From Clostridia bacterium (lineage in GTDB: Bacteria > Bacillota > Clostridia > Christensenellales > DTU072), in contig JAEDHK010000002.1 of the NCBI GenBank assembly GCA_016297005.1, positions 1 to 64,000 on the forward strand: a stretch of 64,000 nucleotides of DNA. The letters run 5' to 3'. A program made the position numbers and the translations under genes. The notes under the pieces are model-generated. The model was not told where the DNA came from. It searched no databases and saw only the letters and a program-made list of their open reading frames with translations. Within the stretch, counting starts at the first letter, position 1. The number at the start of each line of letters is the position of its first letter. Below, piece after piece: positions 42,205-55,000 of the stretch.

Positions 42205-44142
42205 ATGGCAAAAACGATCAAGATGACGGCCGGCGAAGCCGTCGTACGATATCTCGACAATCAGTACGTCCTGTTTGAAAAAGACGGCGTTATGACGGAA
42301 ACTAAATTCGTAGAGGGCTTTTTTACTATTTTCGGGCATGGATGTGTTCTGGGCGTGGGGGAAGCTCTTTCGCAAGCGGAACACTCGCTGAAAGTCTACC
42401 AGGGCCGAAACGAGCAAGGCATGGCGCAAGCGGCTATCGCCTATGCCAAGATGTACAACCGCAGAAAAATTTTACCCTGTATTTCCAGCATCGGGCCGGG
42501 TTCTGCCAATATGGTCACCGCTGCGGCGACCGCCACGGTCAACAACATTCCTCTGCTACTCTTTATGGGCGACGCATTCGCATCGCGCCAGCCCGATCCC
42601 GTTTTGCAACAGGTAGAACAACTTTATAATCCGACCGTTACCACGGCTGACGCCTTTAAGGCGGTCTCCCGGTACTTTGATAAGATAACCCGTCCTGAAA
42701 TGATCATGAGTTCTTTAACCAACGCCATGCGCGTACTAACCGATCCGGCGCATACGGGCGCGGTCGCGCTTGCGCTCGCGCAAGACGTCCAGGGCGAAAG
42801 CTACGACTACCCGGCGGAATTCTTCCGAAAACGCACCCATCTCATCTCCCGTGCCAAACCGGACGACTATGCGATAAAAATTGCAGCGAAGGCCATCCGC
42901 AAGGCCAAAAAGCCTCTCCTTATCGTGGGTGGCGGCGTACGATATTCGGAAGCGGGAAAAGAAGTGGTGGCCTTTTGCGAAAAACATAACATACCCTTTG
43001 CCGAAACGCAAGCGGGTAAAAGCAGTATTCCCTCGTCTCACCCTTTGAATCTCGGCGGTATCGGCGTTACCGGTAACGGATGTGCCAACGGGCTCGCCGC
43101 GCAATCCGACCTGATTATCGGCGTGGGCACACGCTTTACCGATTTTACGTCCTCGTCCAAATGGCTGTATTCAGGCGCAAACGTGGTCACGATCAACGCG
43201 TCCTCTTTCCACGCAAACAAATTGGACGCCATCCCCATAGTCGCCGACGCGCGAGAAGGCATCCTCGCCTTAAACACCCGCTTAAAAGACTATCAGGCAA
43301 TATATAATGAAGAAATACAGGCTGCAAAGAAAGCTTGGGATAAAGAATATACCCGCCTCGCTTCCGTCCGTTATACGGGTAAGGATTTCGTACCCGAAAA
43401 CAAAGTCCGCATGGACGACGCATTGGAAAAATTCAGAGAAGCTACCGGCGGAGAAATCTGCCAAACGGCTGCGCTGGCACTTATCCGAAGTCTGATCCCA
43501 AGTAGCGCCGTGGTCGTTGCGGCGGCAGGATCGCTCCCCGGCTGTATGCAACGGATGTGGACGACGGACGAACTATATTCTTACAACATGGAATACGGCT
43601 ACTCCTGCATGGGGTACGAGATCGCGGGCGCTTTCGGCAGTAAGCTCGCCTGTCCCGACAAAGAGGTTTACGCCCTGTGCGGCGACGGCAGCTATAATAT
43701 GCTCCACTCCGAGATGCTTACCGCCTTACAGGAAGGGAAAAAAATCAACGTTCTTCTGTTCGACAACGCTTCTTTCGGTTGCATCAACAACCTGCAAATG
43801 GGCCAAGGCGTCGACGCTCTCTGCACCGAAGCAAGATACCGCGACGGCGAAAAACCCATCCGCGACGGCAACTTTATGAATATTGACTACGCTTTGTCCG
43901 CGAAGGGCTACGGCTACGTTACCTATACGGCTAAAACAATGGAAGAACTTGAATTCGCCCTCAAAGACGCCCTCCAACAAACCAAACCTACCCTGATCGA
44001 CATCAAGGTCCTGCCCAAAACCATGACCGACGGCTACGGCGGCTGGTGGAACGTCGGTTGCAGTACTCTCCCGCGCACCGACCGAGGAAGAAACGCCCTG
44101 AAAGAACGTAAAGAAAAACTATCTGAGGCAAGAAAATACTAA
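42205..44142 (+). CDS. iolD: 3D-(3,5/4)-trihydroxycyclohexane-1,2-dione acylhydrolase
   Basis: A 645-residue thiamine-diphosphate enzyme that opens the ring of the inositol-derived dione to give 5-deoxy-glucuronate. Order: PYR domain with the KVYQGRNEQGMAQAAIAYAK glutamate, a central Rossmann-type domain (LLIVGGGVRYSEAG), then the PP domain with CGDGSYNMLHSEMLTALQEGKKINVLLFDNASFGCINNLQ binding Mg-ThDP. TMTDGYGGWWNVG near the end is typical of IolD. ATG 42205 has a GGAGG site 4 bases upstream. The other iol genes (C, E, G, J, A) are not in this window. Confidence 0.95.
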   Translation: MAKTIKMTAGEAVVRYLDNQYVLFEKDGVMTETKFVEGFFTIFGHGCVLGVGEALSQAEHSLKVYQGRNEQGMAQAAIAYAKMYNRRKILPCISSIGPGSANMVTAAATATVNNIPLLLFMGDAFASRQPDPVLQQVEQLYNPTVTTADAFKAVSRYFDKITRPEMIMSSLTNAMRVLTDPAHTGAVALALAQDVQGESYDYPAEFFRKRTHLISRAKPDDYAIKIAAKAIRKAKKPLLIVGGGVRYSEAGKEVVAFCEKHNIPFAETQAGKSSIPSSHPLNLGGIGVTGNGCANGLAAQSDLIIGVGTRFTDFTSSSKWLYSGANVVTINASSFHANKLDAIPIVADAREGILALNTRLKDYQAIYNEEIQAAKKAWDKEYTRLASVRYTGKDFVPENKVRMDDALEKFREATGGEICQTAALALIRSLIPSSAVVVAAAGSLPGCMQRMWTTDELYSYNMEYGYSCMGYEIAGAFGSKLACPDKEVYALCGDGSYNMLHSEMLTALQEGKKINVLLFDNASFGCINNLQMGQGVDALCTEARYRDGEKPIRDGNFMNIDYALSAKGYGYVTYTAKTMEELEFALKDALQQTKPTLIDIKVLPKTMTDGYGGWWNVGCSTLPRTDRGRNALKERKEKLSEARKY

Positions 44143-44143
44143 C

Positions 44144-44177
44144 AAAAAAAGGAAGCACGCCGTGCTTCCTTTTTTTT
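44144..44177 (+). terminator. bidirectional terminator between iolD and rny
   Basis: AGGAAGCACG / CGTGCTTCCT hairpin with T-runs on both strands (44170-44177 for plus; 44150-44144 read as T on minus). It serves both convergent genes. Confidence 0.92.
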
Positions 44178-44192
44178 GAGTTGTTGAGATGA

Positions 44193-45782
44193 TTACTTGG
44201 CGTATTCCACGCTTCTGAGTTCTCTGATAACGTTGACCTTGATTTGTCCCGGATATTCGAGTTCGGCTTCCAATTTCTGAGCGATCTCTTTAGCCAAGAA
44301 TACCGTGGCTTTATCGTCCACCTGTTCGGGCTTGACAATGACTCTGATTTCTCTGCCTGCCTGAATGGCGAAGGACTGTTCAACTCCTGCGAACGAGTTT
44401 GCTAAGGTTTCTAAGTTTTCTAAACGTTTGATATAATTTTCGAGCGATTCGCGTCTGGCGCCCGGTCTGCCTCCGCTGATAGCGTCGGCGGCCTGGACGA
44501 GGACGGCCTCAAGAGTTTCTGCCGGTACGTCGCCGTGGTGCGCGGCGATACAGTGTACGACGGCTTCTTTCTCTTTATATTTCTTTGTGAGCTCCACACC
44601 GATCTGAATGTGGGTCCCTTCGTATTCGTGATCAATAGCTTTTCCGATATCGTGAAGAAGACCGGCTCTCTTACAGACTTTGACGTCGGCGCCCAGTTCC
44701 TGCGCCATAAGACCGGCGAGGTGACTGACTTCCAAAGAGTGCCTGAGGACGTTCTGTCCGTAGCTGGTACGATATTTAAGCCGTCCGAGTAACTTCACGA
44801 GTTCGGGATGTATTCCGAATATTCCCGCTTCAAACACGGCGCCCTCTCCCGTCTCTTTGATCTGCGCCTCGATATCGCGTCTGACGCGCTCGGCGACTTC
44901 TTCGATACGACCGGGATGAATACGACCGTCGCTGACCAGTTTTTGTAAGGTCAGGCGCGCGATCTCTCTACGCACGGGATCAAAGCTGGAAAGCGTCACG
45001 ACGTCCGGAGTATCGTCGATGATGATATCGACTCCGGTGACCGATTCGAGGGCCTTGATGTTACGGCCGACTCTACCGATGATACGTCCTTTCATTTCTT
45101 CGCCGGGCAACTCTACCACGCTGACCGTGGTTTCCGCCGCATGATCGACGGCGCATCTCTGGATGGCGAGCCCAACGATATTCTTCGCGCGTTTTTCGCC
45201 CTCTTCTTTGGCGCGCGCTTCGATATCTTTTATGACGGCTACGGCGTCCTGTTTGGCCTGTTCGGTCATTTCGGTAATCAAAATGCTTTTCGCTTCGTCA
45301 CGGCTCATACCGGCGACTCTTTCGATTTCAAGAAGGACTTCCTGCTTTTTCTCCAGTATTTCTTCTTGCAGGGCCTGAATTTCTTTTTTCTTGTTTTCCC
45401 ATTCGGCCTTGGTCTTCTCGGCGGCGATGATCTTATCGTCCAGAATCGATTCTTTTTTGTCTAAAGCGTCCTCTTTCTGATTCAATCTGTTTTCTTGCTT
45501 TTGCAATTCGATACGTCTTTGTTTAGACTCCCTTTCAAACTCGTTACGCAACCTTATCTGTTCATCTTTTGCTTCAAGAAGTGCTTCTTTCCGCATCGTT
45601 TTCGCTTCCGAACGTGCTTCTTCCAATAAGCGATCAACTTCTGTTTTCGCGTTTCCTATTTTCTTATCCAAATATTTTTTGTAAAGAAAAACTGCGAGAA
45701 CGCCCAAGCCGAGCGCAACAGGAATACAAACGATCAGAGCAATGCCTTCCGCTGTCAGGACGGAAATAAGATTGCCTAACAT
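44193..45782 (-). CDS. rny: ribonuclease Y
   Basis: A 529-residue membrane-anchored endoribonuclease that initiates mRNA decay in Firmicutes. One N-terminal helix (~12-34) is followed by a long charged coiled coil (~40-200). The KH RNA-binding domain has GEEMKGRIIGRVGRNIKALESVTGVD. The HD catalytic domain has NVLRHSLEVSHLAG with the metal pair in AGLLHDIGKAIDHE. The C-terminal part matches the family. AGGAGG stands before the ATG, and a strong promoter lies at 45858-45886. Length is the usual one. Confidence 0.97.
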   Translation of the reverse strand: MLGNLISVLTAEGIALIVCIPVALGLGVLAVFLYKKYLDKKIGNAKTEVDRLLEEARSEAKTMRKEALLEAKDEQIRLRNEFERESKQRRIELQKQENRLNQKEDALDKKESILDDKIIAAEKTKAEWENKKKEIQALQEEILEKKQEVLLEIERVAGMSRDEAKSILITEMTEQAKQDAVAVIKDIEARAKEEGEKRAKNIVGLAIQRCAVDHAAETTVSVVELPGEEMKGRIIGRVGRNIKALESVTGVDIIIDDTPDVVTLSSFDPVRREIARLTLQKLVSDGRIHPGRIEEVAERVRRDIEAQIKETGEGAVFEAGIFGIHPELVKLLGRLKYRTSYGQNVLRHSLEVSHLAGLMAQELGADVKVCKRAGLLHDIGKAIDHEYEGTHIQIGVELTKKYKEKEAVVHCIAAHHGDVPAETLEAVLVQAADAISGGRPGARRESLENYIKRLENLETLANSFAGVEQSFAIQAGREIRVIVKPEQVDDKATVFLAKEIAQKLEAELEYPGQIKVNVIRELRSVEYAK

Positions 45783-45857
45783 TTTTTAAACCTCCTGTAT
45801 TCAGTTATTAAGTTACGTGATGATATTGTCGTTCGCCCACAATACCACATTATATCT

Positions 45858-45886
45858 ATTATAGCCTACTCTTGTCATTCCGTCAA
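45858..45886 (-). promoter_or_regulatory. rny promoter
   Basis: TTGACG (45886-45881), 17-base spacer, TATAAT (45863-45858), about 75 bases before the rny start. Confidence 0.8.
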
Positions 45887-45946
45887 GACCTATCTTTATC
45901 GTAAACGGGACGTCTCGTCCTAAATAAGCCGTCCGCAATTTCTCAT

Positions 45947-45982
45947 AAAACGCGGCGCGCCGTATCCAGAATACGACGCGCC
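45947..45982 (-). terminator. terminator of the giant lipoprotein gene
   Basis: A 12-bp GC-rich hairpin (GGCGCGTCGTAT / ATACGGCGCGCC, loop TCTGG) begins 34 bases past the stop codon and is followed by GCGTTTT on the minus strand. The short T-run makes it moderate. Confidence 0.7.
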
Positions 45983-46015
45983 TGTCTTTGACTTCTGATA
46001 TCATGCTTCTGCTTT

Positions 46016-49000
46016 TTATTTATTCAGGATATCCAGAACAAGATAGATGGTAAGCGTCTTCGTTTCCGGCGGTGTTTCATCGTCAATGACCTCGTCGAAC
46101 TTATACGTACCGATTTTGATAAGGCTGACGTCTTTTCTGGTATGGTCTTTGTACGTCATCGAGTCAAGGAGATGATAGTATCTGTCCTTTTCGTCCATAT
46201 TCGGATCGGAGATCAAGCTGTTCTCGTCGCAACCGTTGCCATAATACAACGTCGCCCAATCCGCCGCGACGAATTCTCCGCCCGGGGCAATTCCGTCTAT
46301 ACCTGATTTGATCTGTTCTCTCACAATCGTTATGTACGATTCGAGCGACTTGAACGTCGTTTCTCCCGTTACCTTTACCGTTTCATGTTGCATGTGTTCG
46401 CAATTCGTGCACTTAATTGTAAGGAATATAGCTTCATAATTGGCTATGATGGCATTTTCTTCACGTAAGAACACGTCGTTTACTTCTTGCGAGGAGGATG
46501 AGGAGGATACGGCTATATTAAGACGGAGATTTGTCACCCATTTGTCAGGAGCGTCTTTGTATGCAAGCGGCAAATAATAGTTAGCTCCCGCAAACCATAA
46601 CAAATCTTTTCTCGAATAATACTTTTCTTTCAGATAAGTGTGAATAAGCGACATAATAGTGTCTGTTTCTTTCATCACACCATCTTCGTTATAGAACGTA
46701 AAGTCCGGCAAATCGCTTACCACGTCTGCTAAGGTCGTCCTGTACCCGACGTTATAATCCAGTATACTGCGATCGCCGTTGATCTTCGCATATAAGAAAA
46801 ACTCTTTAAGCGTTCTCTGCCCTTGGTTTTCGGATTCTTCGCCCAACTGAGAGCCGTTTATCAATCCGGCTTCTATCTCCGCCACGTTATTCATCTGATA
46901 ACAAGCCACGTCTACTTTGGCGTCGCTTTCCGCATTCTTGAAATAACCGTAATCAGGGGCGGCAGCGTCTTTCAACGCAAGGATATACATAACGGGATCC
47001 GTCGAAGCCGATCGTATCGTGCATGCGGACGCATATAAAAGTCCTCGATTGTCGAAATAAAGGGTGCTGCCGCTGTGGCTGTAGATCGGGATCACGTAAT
47101 AGGTATCGCTGCCCGACGTCAGCGTCTCAAACGTCTCTTTCAGACTTTCGATGGTCGCACCCGATCCGAACGCCGCATTCGTTGCGAGATAGCCGGACGC
47201 CGTAACGGGGAAAGAGTAGGTTTGTTTCTCCTGATATCCCCAACTTCCGGCGACGGTACCGTCTACCTTTCCATTCGTACCGGAAATATCCCAACCGGTC
47301 TTACCGATCAGATAAGTCGTCAGAGCGTCTACGGTGGTATTACCGTTATAATAGAATACAGCGATACCCTTCGTGTTTTCTCCGGTAATTGCGGCGTACG
47401 CCTTCCCGTACTGTTCCACCGTCTCGGTCGCAAGTTCGTATCCTTCGCTATGGACGTTATGCATAATATCATCCATAACGAGATCCCGATAAGAAGTAAA
47501 TTCTAACGGTTGATCGCCAAGCGTTTCGGAGTGGTAGTAGAAATACCCGTCCTTTGGCGCCGTCGGAGAATATTTCGCCAACAGATAGAATACGGGCAGG
47601 GTGGTTATTGCGCCGTCGTCGACATCTCCGGTATACTGTTCATTCGAATTGAATCCGAAAGAAACTTGCGCGCGATACATCGGCAACCGGAAGTAACATT
47701 CGCCTCCGAAGAAGTACCTGTCGTCCACGCTCGCGATCAACTGGGAATCATTGATGAAAGAGTTGCCGCATATGTAGCCTTGCGCCTGGTATTCAAAATA
47801 CCATCTGTCGGGAGAACCCTCCTGGGACGTGTGCCAGAATTGCGGTTTCCAAAGAGTCAATCCGACAAAGTATTGCGTCACGTCGTTGATCGTCGTTTCC
47901 GGACCGAATACGAAAACCAACGCGTTGTCGTTGCCGCCGTAGGTAGCAAGTCCGTTCGCCGTTTTCGTTCTTATTTCCGTTTCGTCTACGGAATCGTAAT
48001 TATACCTCTTTGTTTCGCCATTCACTTCCTGAACGACGGAAAGACGATCGAGCGCGATCCTATGCCCGGTAGAATAGGTATATCCGCAATCGGAGCAGAT
48101 CATTTTGTCTTCGTAATTTTCAGAAGAAATATCATACTCCATATGATGTTTGAACTTAATCAGCACGTATCCGGCAACGACCGTTCTGTTTGTCGCCGTT
48201 GTTACTTCTACCAGATAGTAGTCGCCGATTCCGTCTCCGTTCACGTCGATCGACGGATTATAATCGCCGCCTCTTCCGTTAAACTGACTGAAAGCGACGG
48301 TATAGTCGTCGTTGACGTAAGCGGCCTTCTTATAATAGTCAAAACCATAAGGCTGTAACAACGAGCCCAGCGTACCGTTCGTCGTCTGGTCGTTCATCTG
48401 ATAGGTTACGGCGACCGCCTGTTTGCAAAGGGTGCAAACCTGGCAAAGGATCATCGTTCCCAACTCTTGATTTTCTACCAATCGGTAGGTACCGTCAAAA
48501 ACGTGGTCTTCGTCATACGTTTTTCCGCAACCGTTACAATAAGCGTGGTGCTGTTCTGTAAAGATACCGTTATAGAATGACGTGTTGCCGGTTGGCGAAT
48601 AAATAATGCGTTCATGCGGCACAAAGTAGACAGCCACGTAATAGGTCGAGTCGCCGTATCCGTTCACAGGGACCAGAATATGCTTCAACGCGACGTTATC
48701 GTTTCCGTTGTATGCCAACGTCAACGTTCTTTCCGAGAAGCTGTTACTATCCATGTACTGATAGAATTTCTTATTCGTGGACGCCTCTTGGGAAGTCAGT
48801 CCGTATACGGAAAGCATCGTATTGAACTGAGCGATAGTCTTGTCGTGATCCAGCTCGAAGTGATACGGGATGAATTCGCCGCAGTCGGCGCAGACATAAC
48901 CGAGAACGTTGCCGTTCTGAGTGATCGGCCCCTCGGTATGCGCCTCTTTCATGCTATAACTACTGCAAACGGTACAGACCTTGCTATGGTAAGTCACGTT

Positions 49001-52000
49001 GGAATAAGTTATCGTCCAGGTGTGCGACATCAGGATCAAAGCGTACCCCGTTGCCTCCGATTCTCCCGTCGGACATACCGGTACCAGATAGCAATCGTCT
49101 TTTCCGCTATATTCGACCAGCTGCGACAGATAGTCCGACACGCGGTCGGTTCCGACATATCCGGCCACAGTATATCCGTACGCGCTTAACTTTGCGGAAA
49201 GCTCGTTTATCGTCTCGCTGTCAGTGACGTCGACGTAGCAAACGTAATAGTTGCCGCAAACTGAACATTGCCTTGCAATGACGTTATCAAAGGCTATCTT
49301 GCCGGGCTGAGAATGATTATAACGCACGTACTTCGCGGCGGTACTGAAAGAATGTGTTCCGCTTACGTTACCGGAAGAATCGGTACAATCATTACAAGTA
49401 CCGCCATGTTCTTCCGCGTCAGCGTCCAACCAATCGTAATAGACCTTGTGACCGGTTTGTTCCAGACCGAGAACGTAACGTTGGTTGCTGCTTCCGGATA
49501 TTTTGACGCGTAGCAAATAATAAGTCACGCCGTTGATCTCCTTTTTCAACGCCCCGCTCTTACCCGATCCATATGCGGTACGGATATAGCTGTCGTCGTT
49601 TACGATAAACGACGACGTATACCCGACGTAGCCGGTACCGGATAAGAAGTTTGTCAGATCGCTGATCTTCGAATACTCGTCATAGCAGAACACAATCAGT
49701 CCCGATTGAGCGCAGACCGTGCACTGACCGGACAATACGTTATATTTGGACGGATTTGTTGTGGAACTACCGAAGGTATAATAGGTTTCTCCCGCCGACG
49801 TCCAATACTCCACCTTCGTATACAGTCCGTTCCCGGCGTCTCTGTAATAATTGGTCGGGGCGCTGACGTAATTGCCGTTACTATACAGATAATACGGCCC
49901 CGTACTACCCTCCGTCGCAAGCACGTATTCTTCTCCCGACAACACGTAGCAAGGTCCGTCGGTCGTCACTGCCGTTGCGGTATAGTAAGTCGTCCCGCTT
50001 TGATACAGATACCCCGCGTCCTGATAGTTATCGCCCGACTTAACGTAATAGGTGTTATATAAAATACTGGGAATATCAACCGATGAATATGTATGTTGTT
50101 CGTAAGAGAAATACCCTTCGTTTTCGATCCATTGTTTAACGTGCAGGTTGCTGTTCTCCACCGGTTCGTATCCGTAATTATAGTCATACCACAGTAAAAG
50201 GTAAATCGTTTGTTCTCCGTTGGTTATCGGTAACAAATAGTACTTCGTCGAGTCAAAATCCGTCGTAAACTCTATCTGTGACAAAACGTCGCGTATTTGC
50301 GTCGTGTTCTGAACGCCAGTCAAAGAACAATGATATCCGAATCCCGCGACATAATCGTTGAGGTCGCCGACGGTAGTATTATAAACGCATTGATATACGA
50401 AAAGGACTTCTTTACCGCAGTCGTTACATCTTCTGCAAACCATCCAATAAAGTTTATCCGTTCCCGACGCCATTATGCTTCTTTCGCTGCTGGTAATGCG
50501 CAAATCGCCCAAATCGTGTTCCTCTATGGAGGCGGCGGGTTTTGCATCTCCGCATACGGCGCAGGAATACTGATGGGTAAGAGAACTCAACTCCGTATCT
50601 CCCGGGTCAGACGTCGCAACGTATGTGTGCGAGGCTAAGGATTGATCGATCTCCCAACGAATGATTTTCGGATCGACAAAATCAAATTGCATATGGAGCG
50701 TGCCATCGGTATCCGCATTCGTGTACTTGATCGTCTTATGATATGCGCTTTCGACATATCCTTTCACGAGACAGGTGGTTTCGACGCGATTGATCTGCCA
50801 CAAAAGGCTGTATCCGTGCAGCGTCGTTACGGCGAGCGTTCCTATCTGAGAATAATTCTCGTCCAGGCCGATCTCGTCGTCCACCCTCAGGTATGCCCAT
50901 TGACTGTAATAATAAGTATCAGGTTGCCACGTGGGACAGCTACCCGATATCGGCTGTCCGGGAGCCGTATAATAATGATTATAAGCGGTTCCCCAGTCGG
51001 AAGGCTCTTCTTCCAGAACGGCATACGAAGCGTTATTTACTTCATAGACGACGCCGTTGCGGCTTTCGATTTCTTCCAGAAGATCGGTCTTCAATGCGAA
51101 CGTTGCGCCTAGATAGAAGTTGAGCGTACCCGTAATGATCACGTTTTCGGTCGCGAAAACAATCTGTCCGAAACAATCGATAACGCCGCCCGAAGTAAAC
51201 GAGGATTCTTGATAGAACAGTACTTTCGCCGAGCTACCGACCGTCAGCGCGGCTTCTCCCGCGTCGACCGTGCCGCGCACGTCAAAATCCGAGAAAATCT
51301 CGACGCTCGAACCGCTTACTGCACAGACGATACTTCCGGTAGCCGCCACGACAACATTATCATTAAAGGTCAGCTTGCCGGCCGAAGAGGTCAATGCGCC
51401 GCCGATCGTAATCTTGCCGTTAAAGGACATCTGATTCTCGTTTATTATGTTCGATCCGGCTGCCATCATCACGGTAGCGGCCGCATAGAAGAAGACGTTG
51501 CCTTCGTTTCTGATCGTTCCTTCGATCAGGACGCGCCCGTTGGTAAAAGTAAGCGAAGCCGCCTGACTGCCGCCCTGCACCGTTATTGTACCCGTGGGAC
51601 GCAACGTCAGAACGTATGCGGTCGGATCGGAAGAGTTACTTTCGATCGTCACGGTACAACCTTCTACGTTCAGTTCGCCCTCTATGATATAAACGCTGTT
51701 CTTACCGATCTTCTTATTGCGTTCGCTGAGCGTTATTCTTCCGGTTTCTTTAACGCGAACCTTAATGGGATCCGATTCGTTTCCTGACGGATGGATCGCC
51801 GTGACGACGTTCGTTGCGATGATCTCGCCGCAAACAACCGTCTCTGCCGATAAAATCAGTTCTCCCGTCGTCTTCAATACGCAATCGGGAGGCACGATGA
51901 TCTTTTCGTCAACAGTTATGTCGGCCGCGGCAAAGATATACGTCTTTCTCCATTCTCCCACGTAATAGGAAGAATAGGTCGTTGCCCAATCGTCGGGTTT

Positions 52001-55000
52001 GCTCGTCACCGCGTTATATTCGGCGTCGTAATACTCTTTTTCTCCGCTCCATTCGGCGGAAGTGTTTTCTACGTAAGCGTATACCGCTTTCGAGTCGAGA
52101 ACGTAATAATTATTATAGTTTGTATCCCAATTGCTCGGTTTTTCGGGCACTTCGGTAAAGTAATAATAATAGTATTTTTCTCCGTATACCCACTCGGGGG
52201 AGGTGTTCTGAACGTATTGACCGCCGACCATTACGTAATAATCGCCGAACGTCGTCTCCCAGATATCGGGTTTTTGCGTGGTAAGGGACATTGTTCCGAA
52301 CGCGTATACTTTTGCGTTATCCCACTCGGCGGAAGCGTTCTTGGTATAAGATGGCTTCAAGACCGATTTTAAAGAATCGGTATACGTAAGATAAGCATAC
52401 TCTTCCGAAATTTCTTGTCTCGTATAGATGGGGAGGACGTATTTTGCTTTTGTATAGATGCCGTCGTTGTTATTGTTGTCGCCGTTGTACGTGGTCAACT
52501 CGGCAAAGGAGCCGATAACGGTCGGGTTCTTCGCAAAGGAAAGAACGGGTTCGATACCGCTACGCCTGTTATAATGCAGAATGGCGTCGTGATCGACCCC
52601 TACGTTAATAATATAAACGCCGTCGCCTGCGACTTCGAGCGTGGCGCCCGTATTGCCCTCTGCAAGCTCGTTCAGGACGATAGCGCCGTTCAAGACGGAG
52701 ATATCGCTGCTCCTTCCCTCCGAAGCGGTCACGGTAACGTATTTATCCAACGTGAGCGTGCCGGCACTGTGTACGATACCGGCGTTCACGCCCTCGATAC
52801 GAACGGAATATTTACTCGACCCGGAGAAGATCGCCCGATGAACGAGTCCGTCGATCCTTACCGCGACTCCGGTTGTCGACGTGAAATCGGTATAACGCAT
52901 CGTCGCGCCTACCGAAACGGACGCGCCGGAATCGGTCAAGTGAGTTGTAGCGAGAGCAACGCCCGTCGTCGTTACGTCGCTGTTATTGATCATCAGGTTG
53001 CCGCCGAGGAGCGTAATACCTTCTTTCCCCGAGAAAGAAACGTATTCGAGCGTCGTATCGCCGGAAGTGTTCATAAACTTATCGCCGGACACGGTAACGC
53101 GCGTTAGAGTCAACGTCGTCGCCGAGGCGGTCTTGAACAACGTGCCGGAATAAGAAGCGATCGCCCTTTCGACGCGGAGCGTTCCGCCCACGACGTTAAA
53201 GAGCGCGCCTTCGGTGCCTTCGCCGATGATCGAACCGCCGCGCATGGTAACGGTCGCCACACTTTCTTGCCCGATGGTAATAAGATCGCCGCTACCCGTC
53301 ATACTGAGCGTATAACCGTTCATATCGACGGTTACGGTCTTATCGAAAGCAAGGTTATTTGTCGAATAATTCTTGGTCAAGAGAAGCGTCCTGCCCGAAG
53401 CAATCTTATTGAGAGCGTACGGAATGGAACTGTAATACGTTACCGTCGAATCGGTTACGGACTTGATGGGAGCGGAAACGTTTTTATCGAAAGTGACTTC
53501 ATCCGTTGCGGCAATAAAACCGGCTATGCTCGACTCGCCGCTCTTCTTTACGGGGATCAGATAGTAAGAGCGACCGGCTCTTTCAAAAGTACCGTATAAC
53601 TGTTCAAATACGTTGAGTCGTGCAGAAACTATCGTCTGAGCGTCGTAACCGGAAGCATAATAGACCTCGTACGAAGAAGAAGCCAGCGCGTTATTGATAT
53701 CGCCAAACACCGTTCCGGAAGATATACCGAAATAGACGGGCTTGTCAGAAGTAAGTCTCAGAAGAGATTTTTCCGGTCCGGACGAAGTACGGAGATTGTC
53801 CCCGTCGTAAATCGATTCGGCGGTAAGCGGCAGATCTGTCTCGCATTTCCTGCAAATAAACTTACCGTCATCTGCCGAAGAATCGTATCTTGCAAGGATA
53901 TAACCGACGGGTTCCGTTTCGTCGACCGACGTTACGCTATCGCCGGTATAAACGCAGGCATAGAGCGGCAACAGATAGTTGACGTAAGAGTCGAACACGA
54001 CCTTTGCGCTTTCTGCCACGTCGGTCAGAAGCGCGTCTTGTTCGGAGGTTTTACCGCAGAAGAGTCCGTTATAGACGCCGCCTGACGTTTCTTTCCGGGC
54101 CGATTTCAGTTTTTCGGTCACGTTCTTCATCCGGGCCGTCACGCCGTACAGATATACGGGCGATTGCGAACCGCAGACGTGCAGATCGTCTCTGAACGCA
54201 TACAGTAAGTTCGCGTTGAGATAGACGGCCGCGTCGCGTCCTGCATCGGGCAGAGCGTCGTACGTCGTCTCGCCTGCTTGATAGTAGAGATTCAACTTTT
54301 TCATCGTGATCGCCTTATTGACCGTCAAATCGCCGTGCACGTATACGACGTCGGCCGTTACGTCGTGTCCGACGATGAATTTGCTGCCGTCGGCGATATT
54401 GAAGACGTCGCCCGTTTCGAAAGAGAAATCGTTGATCGTCTGCGCTTGTCCGTCAAGAGTAAAGTAAATACCGGCGCTCAGCGATCTGTCCGCGGAGGAA
54501 GACAACGCGCTGACCGAAACCGTTCCTCCCTCAATATAAATACCGTTCGTCGCCGTACTTGCGTCAAAATAGACCTTTCCTTCGACGGAAAGTCCCGCCG
54601 AACCATAAGCGATGACGCTTCCATATGCGAGCAGATTCTTTTTATCGGTTAAAACCAACCGTCCTTTTATTTCCAGATTGCCTTTGCAAACAAAGGTTTT
54701 TCCTACCGTCAGCTCGGCGCCGCTCTGCACGGTCAACGTCTTGTCGGCGCTCAATTCATACTCGCCCTTTTGCGACAGGTCGATATTATTCGTCAACGAG
54801 AAAGAATCCGCTTGTTTTAAGTGGGTATAAACGGTACTCTCGCCGTTCTTGTTCCGCAGATCGTCCTCGGTATAAACGTGACCGTAAATATTATAAGTCT
54901 TTCCTTCGACAGCCCTTATGATATTCCCGCCGGTATTGCCGATACCCATCGTGCCGTGCACGTTCAGGTGGTTGCGCAGTCTGAGCGTACCCGATACGGT

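Noticed and set aside
45813..46004. 63-residue minus-strand frame between the giant gene and rny
   Set aside because: It contains the giant gene's terminator hairpin and the rny promoter, has no ribosome site and no recognisable motif.
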